Under the pieces are notes generated by a model. The model saw only the letters and a list, made by a program, of their open reading frames with translations. It had not been told where the DNA came from and did no database searches. From contig WIDE01000123.1 in NCBI GenBank assembly GCA_015039315.1, positions 8,432 through 72,431 on the forward strand: a stretch of DNA of 64,000 nt, written 5' to 3'. The translations under genes were made by a program, and so were the position numbers. The stretch is from Clavulina sp. PMI_390 (Eukaryota > Basidiomycota > Agaricomycetes > Cantharellales > Hydnaceae). Positions 55,082-64,000 of this stretch are shown one piece after another (the first letter of the stretch is position 1; every line of letters begins with the position of its first letter).

Positions 55082-56543
55082 ATGTCCATTCGGAGTGCCT
55101 CTCAGACCGTGACCGTGGACGACTTTGAGTCAGTCGTTCAGTACAGCAACAACGCGGATTTCTCGACGCCAGACCCATCAAATGCGACGCAGGTTGCCCT
55201 TCAAAAGTTAGCAACCATATGCATTTTATATGCTATAATTTTTTCCCACAAGACATATGTGTCTTAACTGCTTTGCTTGGAATTGAACAGATCTGCTGGC
55301 TACTATATGGGAACGTATCACAGCACTAACGTGCAAGGAGCGACATGGTCTCTGAACTTCACGGGTGAGTGCTAGTGATAATAGTATCATGTTCAATGTA
55401 ATTGACGCGCTGGCTGGTCTCACTACTGCAGGAACAAGCATCGCGGTGTTCGGAAGCACTGGACCATCCTTTGGCTCATATACAATCAACTTAGACGGAA
55501 ATACGACATCCCACTCTGGCTGGGCGGACTCATCCACGGCTTGCAACGGCTGTCAATTATATGAGGCTACTGGGCTTAGTGCTGGGCCGACACATACCAT
55601 CACATTCACCAACGGAAACTCAACCATGTTGTTGGACAGCATCAAGTTCATTACCGACATAGGTGCTTCTGGGTATGTAGCTCCCTTATTCTTCCCCTTG
55701 CTTGCTTGTAATGATCTGCTGCCTCCCTATCAACACTGAACTACGCTTCTTCCGTTACTCTCTAGGTCCAACGTGAAGAATACGACAGTTGAAGAAACGG
55801 ATCCTGCTCTGAAGTATGTGGGTACATGGGGAAACAACAAGAGTCCTCTCTTCTCTGGTGGGGGGAGCACGTATACAAATGAAGCCAATGCCACTGTCAC
55901 TCTCAATTTCAATGGTATGCGGCAAGCTCTATCTTCGCAGCTCGCTCCAATTACGACATGCTGCTAACTATGCACTTGTTCCAGGCTCGTCCATCTATAT
56001 CTGGGGTGACACGAACGCAAATCACGGGACATATACCGTCACGCTAGACTCTGAGCCTCCGATTCTCATGAAGTCTGTTACTGGTTGTGGCCTACCTTAC
56101 CAAACCCAAGGCGTTTGCGAACAAACAATTCCGGGTCTCTTATACCTTCGCTCGTACCTCAGCAATACAGGGCACACTATTGTTCTTGAGAACGTCCCAG
56201 GCCCTAATGGCACATACTTTGGTGCGTGTAGTTCGGCTGTCGAGATACACTGAGATTGTCCACCATCCACCACTTATCGTTCCCCATTATGACGGCAGAC
56301 CTTGATCGTATCACATACTCGACGCCCACCTCGTATTTTGTTGGTAACACCTCGTCAGGTGGCGGTGGAGGAGGAACCTCGACGATCTCAGGACCTTCGA
56401 CTTCCACTCCGAGTCCGTCGACTACGCATTCCACCGGCAGCGCACTCAGGGTTGCGGCACCGCTAGCAGGTGACCTGAACCTCTTTGCTATTGCTCTGGC
56501 CGCAGTATGGGTGACCATGTTCTGGCGCCTTTGGCACCATTAG
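55082..56543 (+). CDS. Membrane-anchored surface protein with paired beta-sandwich-like domains
   Basis: Six exons (55082-55206, 55291-55364, 55432-55672, 55766-55914, 55985-56221, 56299-56543) give 356 aa. Two similar extracellular-looking halves follow each other. The first has GTSIAVFGSTGPSFGSYTIN and THTITFTNGNSTMLLDSIKF. The second has YVGTWGNNKSPLFSGGGSTY, GSSIYIWGDTNANHGTYTVT and TIVLENVPGPNGTYFDLDRI. This GxSIxxxG...GxYTVxLD pattern is common in basidiomycete surface proteins and resembles carbohydrate-binding jelly-roll folds. A Ser/Thr/Gly/Pro stalk and one hydrophobic segment (LNLFAIALAAVWVTMFW) follow, then a 4-residue tail, which fits a membrane or GPI anchor. Many Asn-x-Ser/Thr sites fit secretion. 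No signal peptide is seen at the chosen ATG, so the true first exon may lie upstream. Ligand unknown. Confidence 0.72.
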
Positions 56544-57232
56544 AGCATCACGATCTCTACGGCAAAGTTATGGACTCATTGACTGGAGAACCGTGTGATG
56601 CTCTCGGCGTGTATTCACTATTAAGAATGTATTTATTCACTACATGTGTATATGCATGACCTCACGCTGAAATATTATCTACTCAAGCTATTATTATCTA
56701 TAAGTTCACATCAATATCCCTCAAGGTGAAAGCTTTACGAATCTCAGGTGCGAGAGGGGAGATCATGCGGGTTGAGTGTTCGCAAGTTACGACCCGATAG
56801 GAAAGGGCACGCTGCTCCTGACCATTTTTGGAGATAGCCACTTAGGGGCAGCTGCGATCGAGCCCAGTTTTCCTCGTTCAATATTGATAAGATCGTGCCG
56901 AGTGATTAGGATCTAAAGCTGAACAGGAATGATGCCTTACTCGTTGTTCGACGTATGAACTCAATCATTGGTACCTGAGTTGATGGAGGATGAAAAATAT
57001 TGATCAATTTCAAAACGCTATTGGTCGCCCCATAAGACGACGCTCCAATCCATCTGTCCAGTCAAAGGGCCGGAGGTTAGTTCTAATAAGCCTCTAGTGA
57101 CCAATGGAGATGTCAACCGTGTGAGATCGTGCACCGCGATCAGAGGGGAGCGCACGCACCGTGTGGCTGGATGTATGAGACCTAGTGTGATGTATTTAAC
57201 GACCGCTACTAGCACACGTGGGGCAGCAGTCT
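56544..57232. other. Intergenic, no gene recognised
   Basis: 3' flank of the surface-protein gene, then AT-rich sequence. A minus-strand frame at 57018-57236 begins MKTAAPRVLVAVVKYITLGL and could be a further exon of the small gene at 57233-57412, but no convincing splice pair was found. Confidence 0.35.
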
Positions 57233-57412
57233 TCATTTATTCATCGCACCGGAAGGAGAAAAAAAGTGAGAGCAGTGTCGATTAGGCCCAAGGACAACAT
57301 AACATGGCTGTGCATTATTTTGCGTACCGTCGTCAAGAGGAGGAATCGGGCTAGCATTGGTGAAAGAAAGGAGCAATAGCAGCGAGAGGGTCAACATGCT
57401 GGTAAAAGTCAT
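57233..57412 (-). CDS. Possible small secreted protein
   Basis: A 59-residue frame starting MTFTSMLTLSLLLLLSFTNA, a textbook signal peptide with likely cleavage after NAS. It is followed by a short mature part, PIPPLDDGTQNNAQPCYVVL, ending HFFSPSGAMNK. There are only two cysteines. A GTACGC after LDD could be a splice donor, as in the neighbouring secreted gene at 58979, so the 3' half may really be intron and the true C-terminus may lie further left. Function unknown; small secreted proteins of this kind are common in fungi that interact with plants. Confidence 0.4.
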   Translation of the reverse strand: MTFTSMLTLSLLLLLSFTNASPIPPLDDGTQNNAQPCYVVLGPNRHCSHFFSPSGAMNK

Positions 57413-58978
57413 GACTATATTCTCTGGATGAAGCAAAAAGTGGGATTATGATGACTGACGCCTCGCTCCGAGTAGCTTTTATACCTCCAACTCTCAATTG
57501 CCAGTAATCATGATAAATGTTATCTGTATCACGAAAGCCTGACGCTCGAAAGTAAATTCAGCGGCTATTGTCCAAAAGCTTCTCCTGCAAGATGAGTGAT
57601 GCCTTGCACAGAGTGCTCTGATTGGGGTCTGAATGTACAGCAGGAAGACGTAAGGAGCACTGGCAACTATCATGAAGACTGCGCCGGGACGTATGGAGGA
57701 GATTGACCTGTCATTGATGAGCGAATCATCTTCCATTTGATGGAATTCTAAGGGGCGGAGAAAGAAATTGTCCCCGAGATTGAGATTCAACATAATGCGG
57801 ATACCTAATCATTCTATAGGGTTTGGACTATTTTTACATTCACAAGTTAATAATCTCGGCTCCGAGTCCCGTATTCAACAGAGTTAGCGCTGGGGGACCT
57901 TCTTCCGATATTAAAGTGACAGCGGACCGTCTTCAGTCGACTGAACACGAGCCTTTGTCATCAGAAAAGCAAAGAGGTCATTTATAATTCCACATTCGAG
58001 CAGATCCAGGCGCTCATAACAACCATGAGTCTTTCTCGAACAGCAGGGAAACTACATCGGAATGAGGCGCTGATTAAGGGGATTGAGTTCTAAGAACGAC
58101 GAGGTATTTAAGATAGTCGGATTCCCTCCGTTGTTTCAATTATACAGATTCAGTGGCGGAGGGGATGAAGTACTTACGCACTGACTGGCTAAGTAAGTGA
58201 TGAAATTTTCGCCATCTTTAGTTTTATCATGCTCAACAGGAAGCCGCGCTGAGGTCGCCAGAGCATAGTTCGCGGTTTTTTTTAGCAAATACAACAGCTT
58301 TTATACTGGAAACATTTGAGGGAGGAGTGGATCGTCTCTGGAGCGAGGTGAAGTTTAGACCACCATGACTTTGTGGTGGCCTAGATGTGCACTTTACCGT
58401 CTGCTCGCTCTATTGGGGATCTCGTGAAGTAGTCTTCAATAGGGACTACATTCGCATTCATCACGCGAAGAAGGAGCAGAACGCCGACGAAGAGATCACT
58501 GCTGTTGCACAGCATGGTGGGCGAACAGCGGTTCGATGATGTTGAACGCGTTTGGGGTACTGCAGTACTGTTGGAGCTGTTTTACACCGGTCGACCGACT
58601 AGCTGAGCGCTTACGCCGTTCCTTCTCTTTCGCACCTGTGATGTCTCCACAGAACTGCCACAAGACCATCAAATTTAACATGAAGGTCAGATCTTTTCGA
58701 TGAAAAGACGACGTGGAGGCGAAAAAAAAACGCATGACTCTTTGGATTCATTGAGTAGAACGCGGTTCTCAGGCACGGATGAAGGGAACTCCATTGTTAA
58801 CTGAACGATAGAGGTTTGAGTGGGCCGGAGAACAGCATGGCTTCCCAAAAGGTAGCAAAGTACTACTTTGAACCTGCGCTCTGTATCAGGTGATAATACC
58901 CGTTCAACTCCAATATAGCTGGGCTCGTGGGAAGAGCATAATACTTACCTGGCGCAGAAGCAGATCTTCATAACAGCT
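57413..58978. other. Intergenic, no gene recognised
   Basis: About 1.6 kb. Minus-strand frames at 57494-57793 and 58496-58735 are open but lack recognisable domains or splice support. The second begins MRFFFASTSSFHRK and is not a convincing signal peptide. Confidence 0.35.
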
Positions 58979-59275
58979 TTAGAAACCACCGCAAGAGACG
59001 ATCGTATCGCATAATGCGGCCATCTGCTCCGGTGTACAGATGGTGTTTGCTACAAAAGATTAGAGGCGGAATGAGGGATCAAATTGGGAAATCGAGAGAC
59101 TCTGGAAAGAGCATAAGGCAATGGGCTCAGACGTACTTTCCGTGCTCGGGTCATTATTACAGACGCAGCGATAAGTGCAGCCTCTAGGCTCTCCAGCTCC
59201 AACGGCAATCGCGTTCGTCACGGGAGAGATCAAGAGCGACGCGGCGGTGAGGAAGACAGCGATGATATACCGCAT
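58979..59275 (-). CDS. Small secreted cysteine-rich protein 1
   Basis: Two exons (59137-59275 and 58979-59049, 87-nt intron with GTACGT donor and TGTAG acceptor) give 69 aa. A signal peptide, MRYIIAVFLTAASLLISPV, precedes a mature part with six cysteines at residues 33, 37, 39, 51, 60 and 66 (C-x3-C-x-C-x11-C-x8-C-x5-C). The even cysteine number suggests three disulfides. The second exon encodes TICTPEQMAALCDTIVSCGG. It belongs with the gene at 60297-60560: both have a C-x3-C pair early and a phase-1 intron in the same relative place. The structure is like many fungal effector candidates, but no known family was recognised and no activity can be claimed. Confidence 0.6.
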
Positions 59276-60296
59276 TTTCTGTGCAGCTGAAACGATGGAG
59301 GAGTTGGTTGAGGAAAGCCTGAGACAACATTCTCCTCCCTCACTGTTTTATAGTGTGAGTCTTCTATTGAGAAAATGGTCGGTTTTCGGTCACGTCCTTG
59401 TTCACCCGGATGCCATTGGTACGAACCCCATTTGGCATCTAGTAAGTGCATAGAGGCGTCGGACACCTTTCGTGGAAACCTGTCCTTAGGCGGCGTTGCC
59501 TCGGGAGCGAAGTCAATAGCGTATGCTGCAAGCAAATAACAGGGAGAGAACAAACTTCGGAAGTTCCCAAGCTTTTGTAATTGACCCAGAGGAGTGGTTG
59601 CTATTTTTTGGGTGTGGTGGATTTGCACGCGAATCCACCGCCAAGTCCGTTCCGTGCCAAGTACTTCAACCTTTTATGTAAAATAGAACTGATTTCCCCG
59701 AGACTAAGCTTTTTCTGATGAACGAAGTCAGATGATGAGCTGACTGTTATTCCCCACACGAACGATCATTCTGTCCACCGCTAAATTCTAATAGCTCATC
59801 ATATGTAAGCATTCAGTTGCTGAGAGTACTGATGCCATTACTTCCCATGAGCGGAGTAAGGGCTAACAAGTTACGAAGCGGTCGGTGAAATAAGCCGAGA
59901 CCTCAAGCGTTCCTTGCATAATCCTCATAGTTGGCCCGAAGGAGCACATCAGAAGATGCAGTCTCAATGATCAAGTCAGAAGCGACGGAATCCAAATGTA
60001 GCATGAAGCTTAGTGCATGAGGAAAGCTAGCATGATCCCAAGCGACATTCGTGTCTCCTGGAGGTCCGCTTCTCAAACGACGAGTAGGGACACATAGCCT
60101 TGTGATGTGTTGACTCATAGGGTGATCGAAGGAAGAGTTTGGTGAATTTGATTGTATTAGGTGGGCGGGTGGGGTATGAATGAGCGTGAAATAGATATTG
60201 AATACGGAATGAGGAAGGCGGACTGTAGAGCGAAGCATCAGCATTCAAAATTGCACGAGAGATGCCCTCAGGGAGAGCACATACTGGAAAGAGGAT
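59276..60296. other. Intergenic between two small secreted protein genes
   Basis: A 113-codon minus-strand frame at 59903-60244 (MLMLRSTVRLPHSVFNIYFT) has no recognisable domain or clear signal peptide; it may be chance or part of a gene I could not resolve. Confidence 0.35.
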
Positions 60297-60560
60297 CTAC
60301 TGGCATGAGGCGGCGTGGTTGACGCCCCCAAGAGCGTAGTCTCTGCTCTGACATTTTGCGCCAGCTAGGATCGACGATGGAGAGAAGAAAGAATAAAGTC
60401 AGTTCTGACGGCAACCCATTAGCACACGAGAGGACGAACTTTGGGTGACAGTTCCGTTAGGGAGAACACATTGCCACCCGCAATCAGGGATGAATGCAGA
60501 TGTCGAAGTGGCGAGGAGAGTAGAGCCAATGATGTAGGTCAAAACTTTCGAGAAGTGCAT
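60297..60560 (-). CDS. Small secreted cysteine-rich protein 2
   Basis: Start MHFSKVLTYIIGSTLLATST with signal peptide, likely cut after SAF. The spliced model (60440-60560 and 60297-60364, 75-nt intron with GTTCGT donor and CCTAG acceptor) gives 62 aa with cysteines at residues 27, 31, 45 and 61: CGWQCVLPNGTVTQ, then TGAKCQSRDYALGG and HAASCQ. Without splicing the frame ends after LMGCRQN (53 aa) with only three cysteines. I prefer the spliced model because it gives an even cysteine number and the same phase-1 intron position as the gene at 58979-59275. Function unknown. Confidence 0.5.
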
Positions 60561-63091
60561 TCTGGTGCGAGGAGCGAACGATGTGTGTGGGGCGAGGAGG
60601 TGGGCAGGAGTGGGACCGGAAGGTGCGGAGAGAGAAGATCGTAGAAGACGACGAAGAGACTCTACATATTTATCTGGGAGCAGCTCCAGCACTGCCATGA
60701 AACGGGATCAGCATGCGACGGGCTCGGAGAGCAACTGACTTTTCATCTCACCGTCCGAAAAGTTCCTTATTGTTTGGGTCAAAACGTTTCATTTCCTTCC
60801 AAGTGACGAGAAGTGCGGGGCTGATGCGTCGCTCGCCTACGAAGCGGCCAATAGGGTCCAGGATGACGATTCCACATGGCCGTCCACTGCTCCGCCTCGT
60901 TGGTCTTTCTGTCGGATCATGACGCAGCGGCTATGATAGAGGACCGAGAAGATTTGCAAAAGATACGTCGAACAAATGACGCAAGGGCCCTTGTTCATGA
61001 TTAAAATGTTTTCGATGGGTCATAGTGACTCATACTGAGAGCAGTGAGGATTGTTGGTGAAGGGCTGGATATAGAGTTGGTGGCGAACTCGAACATGTTC
61101 TTCTCACATCTTTTGCCAAAACGTTTCGGATCTCCATTCTCTCTGGAACTCCACCAGACCTCCGAGGAACCGAGGGCTCAGCGGACATACTTCATGTGGC
61201 AGATTGATCTTTCGGCCGTCCCATATCGTATAGACTCCTTGCCAGTAGCGGTTGAGAAGAACCACCGAACCGCTGCAGTCCAAAAATGGTCGACCCGTTA
61301 TCTGAAAGTTGACACCTCGGTCTCTGCTATCTGTCCGCTTCATCAACCCTCTGCCACAAACAACTCTGATAGCCCACTTCCTCCTCCATCTCTACATGAA
61401 AATGGCCGCCTCTATGTCTCTCACATCACAACCCCTAAACACTATTCGGTTCTGTGTTCAAATGCAACAGCAAACGTGTATATCCTTCCCAACGACATAA
61501 TAAATTTACCATTCTTGAATAATTGCCATTTGCGGGATGAGCGGCTAGCCACAGGCTTGAATTCATCTCGCGTTTCCGAGCATCGCCCAAGTTTGATGCC
61601 TCAGCAAGAGAACCCTTCCCCTCTCCTTTCGACATCGTGCATGGAACTCACCGCTCATCTTTCCCCACGTCGAGCCTTACAACTCCCCTCTGCAAAAGGT
61701 TTCCCCGTAGGTGAGAAGGATGCGGTCCCCTCGATTGCACAATTGAGGTACCGATTTGCGCCGCTGCTATTTACCAATAGACTCGGTAAGATTACCATAA
61801 TACCATTTCCCCTTCCATGCTGTCGGGTATTCGCTAATATTGAGACCTCATACTTCCTCTCATCCCACCTATAGTTCTTGACCACCACTTGCGTATATGT
61901 CTCCACATTTCAAATTTACGTCAACCCTGAATATATTCGACGGGTGGCGTCAAGAGGTCGATAAATTAGCTGGAGTATTGAGGTGAGAATTTGCGTCCCT
62001 AAACAAGCACGACCCATTCTAATAACAAAGATTTGGACTTGGCAGACAAACTCGCGTACTAGGATGTATCCTCTTGGTTTATAGGCGTGCTTTGTACTTT
62101 CCTCACTTGATGCCCTAAGGTAGGGACCTGATCATCCTCTGCTTTGTCCTTAGGAAGAGAATGCACCTCCTCTCATGTCTCTTGGGATTCTCGACACCCT
62201 GGTATCTTTAGGGTGGATTCTTGGGTGCTTTATCTTCTCGCTTCACATGTTCAATCATGCGTAGCTACTAAGCTAAGGAGGACCTTCAATAAGTGAATCC
62301 GCAGCCTTCCCGAGCCTGTTATCTGAATTGGATCAGCACCAGCCCGTTGACTTGATCGGCCTCGCATCAGAGGGCAACATGATGGGATCTTGGTGGCCCT
62401 CTTTGACATCCTCGGAACCGCGGTCAAGCCTTCCCCTCGGCGTAATGCACCCAAGCGCCGGATTGTCCCACCAGGGAAGACGTCAGTGTCGATTAACATC
62501 TCACATGTCGTGTTTCCCCGCTGCTTAGTGGAGGCAGTTCGTTGTTGTTGGGGGTCTATATTTAGTAGCTTTGCTTGGGGGCATCATTCCGGCCCGCTTC
62601 TAGGGCCATCAACACCCAGTACCCACAGTCGATGAACTTTCAAAGGTCTTTCGCTACGGGCGCCGTGTAGCTCGATTCTTCACTCCGAAGAGCCTTTGAC
62701 AGACTTGTTTCGGCCGAGTGGCGTGTCTCTCAGGTGGCCCCGATCATAGACTAGAAGCATGGTTAGGTTCAACAACAACCTCCGCTGTCGTTCCAGCTCT
62801 CAGTCGTGACACCGATGGAGTTCGGAGACCTAGTCGTCCGTCGTGAGGGTGACCCCGCCTCGGATAAGTGATGTCGGGGAAGAGGATTTACAAGCAAATA
62901 CATTGAATACGATCTTCGTCATGATATACGGGGCCTTCGGAGCCGCTCCATCCTTAAAATCACCAAGGGGCCAGAGCTTCTTTCTCGACGCGAACTGCTA
63001 TCATCAGGACTCTGCGAGCTGACAACTCATACTAACCATCATCGGCAGCAACGAGCCTATTCCGCCAAACCCTCAAAAGTTGTTCGCGTAA
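60561..63091. other. Intergenic region, mostly unexplained
   Basis: About 2.5 kb between the secreted-protein gene and the transcription factor. The largest open stretch is 61095-61874 (+), 259 codons from the first ATG (MFFSHLLPKRF). It shows no domain, has mixed low-bias codons and no splice context, so I do not call it a gene. The 62930-63090 part precedes the regulator and includes an in-frame segment NEPIPPNPQKLFA ending in TAA. Confidence 0.4.
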
Positions 63092-64000
63092 ATGCTTCGC
63101 AAGGGACAAGCATGTTTTGCGTGTCGGAGGCACAAAGCAGTGAGTGATTGAAACTTGATTATGCTCTCAATTATCTTGATCATGTCTGATTATCGAATTT
63201 CTCCCTCGCTCTCTGATCTGCCCTATTCCATGATTTTCTCTCACCGCCATCTAAACCGAACGACACACCGCCCCTCTTGTCAGCGTCTCTAGAAGTGCGA
63301 CGGCTCAAAACCAGTCTGCTCCAGGTGTCAGAATAATGGGAAACGATGCTCCTATCCCTCTGGAATCGCCCGACGCCGAACTGTACAGATCTTGGAAACC
63401 CGCGCTATAGAGCTCCAGCTGAGGGTTCATAAACTGACTCTCGCTTCCGCACATGACCTGCCTTTTGCATCTGCGAGGCTAATCGAACGAATTCGGCGAA
63501 TCGAGGCAATTTCTGCGCCCGTTCTGGCTGGAACAACCACGAGGGCGGATCAGTCCCCATCGGGCCTTTTGGTGCAGACCGAAGAAGTGATACATAGAGA
63601 TATCATGGAGGAATATCCTTCGGTTATCGAAACAATCACATTTCAGCAAGGGATTCACTCGTACGAAGTGAGGGGATTTGATAATCTCCCGCTCACTTTA
63701 TCTCAGCATTTGTAAGACTGGTTTTTTCAGCTCTAGTTAGAGGCTTATTTGGGATTTTTGTTTACAGAATCAACATATTCCTCCCATATCGCACCTATTT
63801 TTTCTTCCTCATGGATCCATCTTATTTTCTGCATTCTTTCTCGCTCTCCTCCTCTGAACCCGGATCTTTACATTTCTGCTTGCTGAATGCATGCTATCTC
63901 GGCGCATGCGTTATCGGTGGGGAGCCTTATTCACGCCTTGAGCCGTTTTTCCTTAGACGGACCCGATATTTCCTCCAGCAATCTCTCATGTTTGCCGACC
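63092..64000 (+). CDS. Zn2Cys6 fungal transcription factor (5' part; runs off the window)
   Basis: DNA-binding regulator of the Gal4-type zinc cluster class. Three exons are visible: 63092-63139, 63293-63711 and 63768 to the window end; the gene continues beyond. The cluster is split by intron 1: CFACRRHKA in exon 1 and KCDGSKPVCSRCQNNGKRC in exon 2, giving C-x2-C-x6-C-x6-C-x2-C-x6-C, all six metal ligands. A short basic linker (GIARRRTVQILETRAIELQL) and a coiled-coil-like helix follow. Exon 3 starts the regulatory middle region: INIFLPYRTYFFFLMDPSYF and LLNACYLGACVIGG are typical of the homology region of Agaricomycete regulators. The start MLRKGQA is directly preceded by an in-frame TAA and a protein-like upstream segment, so the true N-terminus is uncertain. 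Targets unknown. Confidence 0.85.

Noticed and set aside
61044..61874. 276-codon plus-strand frame
   Set aside because: Starts at GTG, has no domain, signal peptide, splice support or codon bias; a chance open frame cannot be excluded.
63107..63122. Splicing of a 16-nt GTAAAT...AAG segment upstream of the zinc cluster
   Set aside because: GTAAATGCTTCGCAAG would join the upstream NEPIPPNPQKLFA frame to the cluster, but 16 nt is too short for a spliceosomal intron.

Overview
This window is nuclear DNA of a filamentous basidiomycete, most likely an Agaricomycete. Genes carry many short introns (about 50-90 nt) with GT-AG borders, and the proteins include a fused HIS4, VID27, a transaldolase and a fungal Zn2Cys6 regulator. 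Expanded F-box-like genes and small secreted proteins recall soil or plant-associated genera such as Rhizoctonia, but genus is a guess. All gene models were spliced by hand. Where exons are listed, reading frame was kept across every junction.

Layout. 0.6-2.2 kb: PDB1 (minus). 2.6-7.8 kb: an aldo/keto reductase (AKR) and two tandem F-box-like genes (minus), separated by the broken 3' third of a second AKR copy. 8.0-15.7 kb: a block of core genes (VID27, HIS4, TAL1; all plus). 16.1-26.4 kb: an accessory block with one F-box-like gene, a chimeric F-box pseudogene, a 5' relic of an AKR, an intact F-box-like gene and two tandem AKR genes with identical nine-exon structure. 26.7-33.0 kb: one very large minus-strand gene for an unrecognised protein built from Tyr-Pro-rich tandem repeats, interrupted by a 180-base assembly gap. 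35.2-37.4 kb: an FAD-linked (berberine-bridge-like) oxidase. 37.7-39.1 kb: a serine-rich hypothetical gene (minus). 40-51.9 kb: a diverged F-box protein followed by a tandem array of five related F-box-like genes, one a pseudogene. The last has a non-LTR retrotransposon inserted in its final codons (51.9-54.6 kb, 13-bp target duplication, A-tail). 55.1-56.5 kb: a membrane-anchored cell-surface protein. 57-60.6 kb: small secreted proteins, two of them cysteine-rich with matching intron positions. 63.1 kb to the end: a partial Zn2Cys6 transcription factor.

The recurring theme is repeated duplication of modules that pair an F-box-like gene with an AKR. In two separate places the duplication breakpoint left a truncated AKR (3' part at 5.6-6.1 kb, 5' part at 20.3-20.8 kb). 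Ten F-box-like loci are present: two intact in clade 1; one intact and one pseudogene in clade 3; four intact, one pseudogene and one transposon-modified member in clade 2 counting 16 kb, 42 kb, 44 kb, 46 kb, 49 kb and 50 kb; the 40-kb gene is a further, unrelated F-box gene. The repeat protein at 26.7-33.0 kb is the best candidate for something undescribed. No tRNA, rRNA or CRISPR was recognised.
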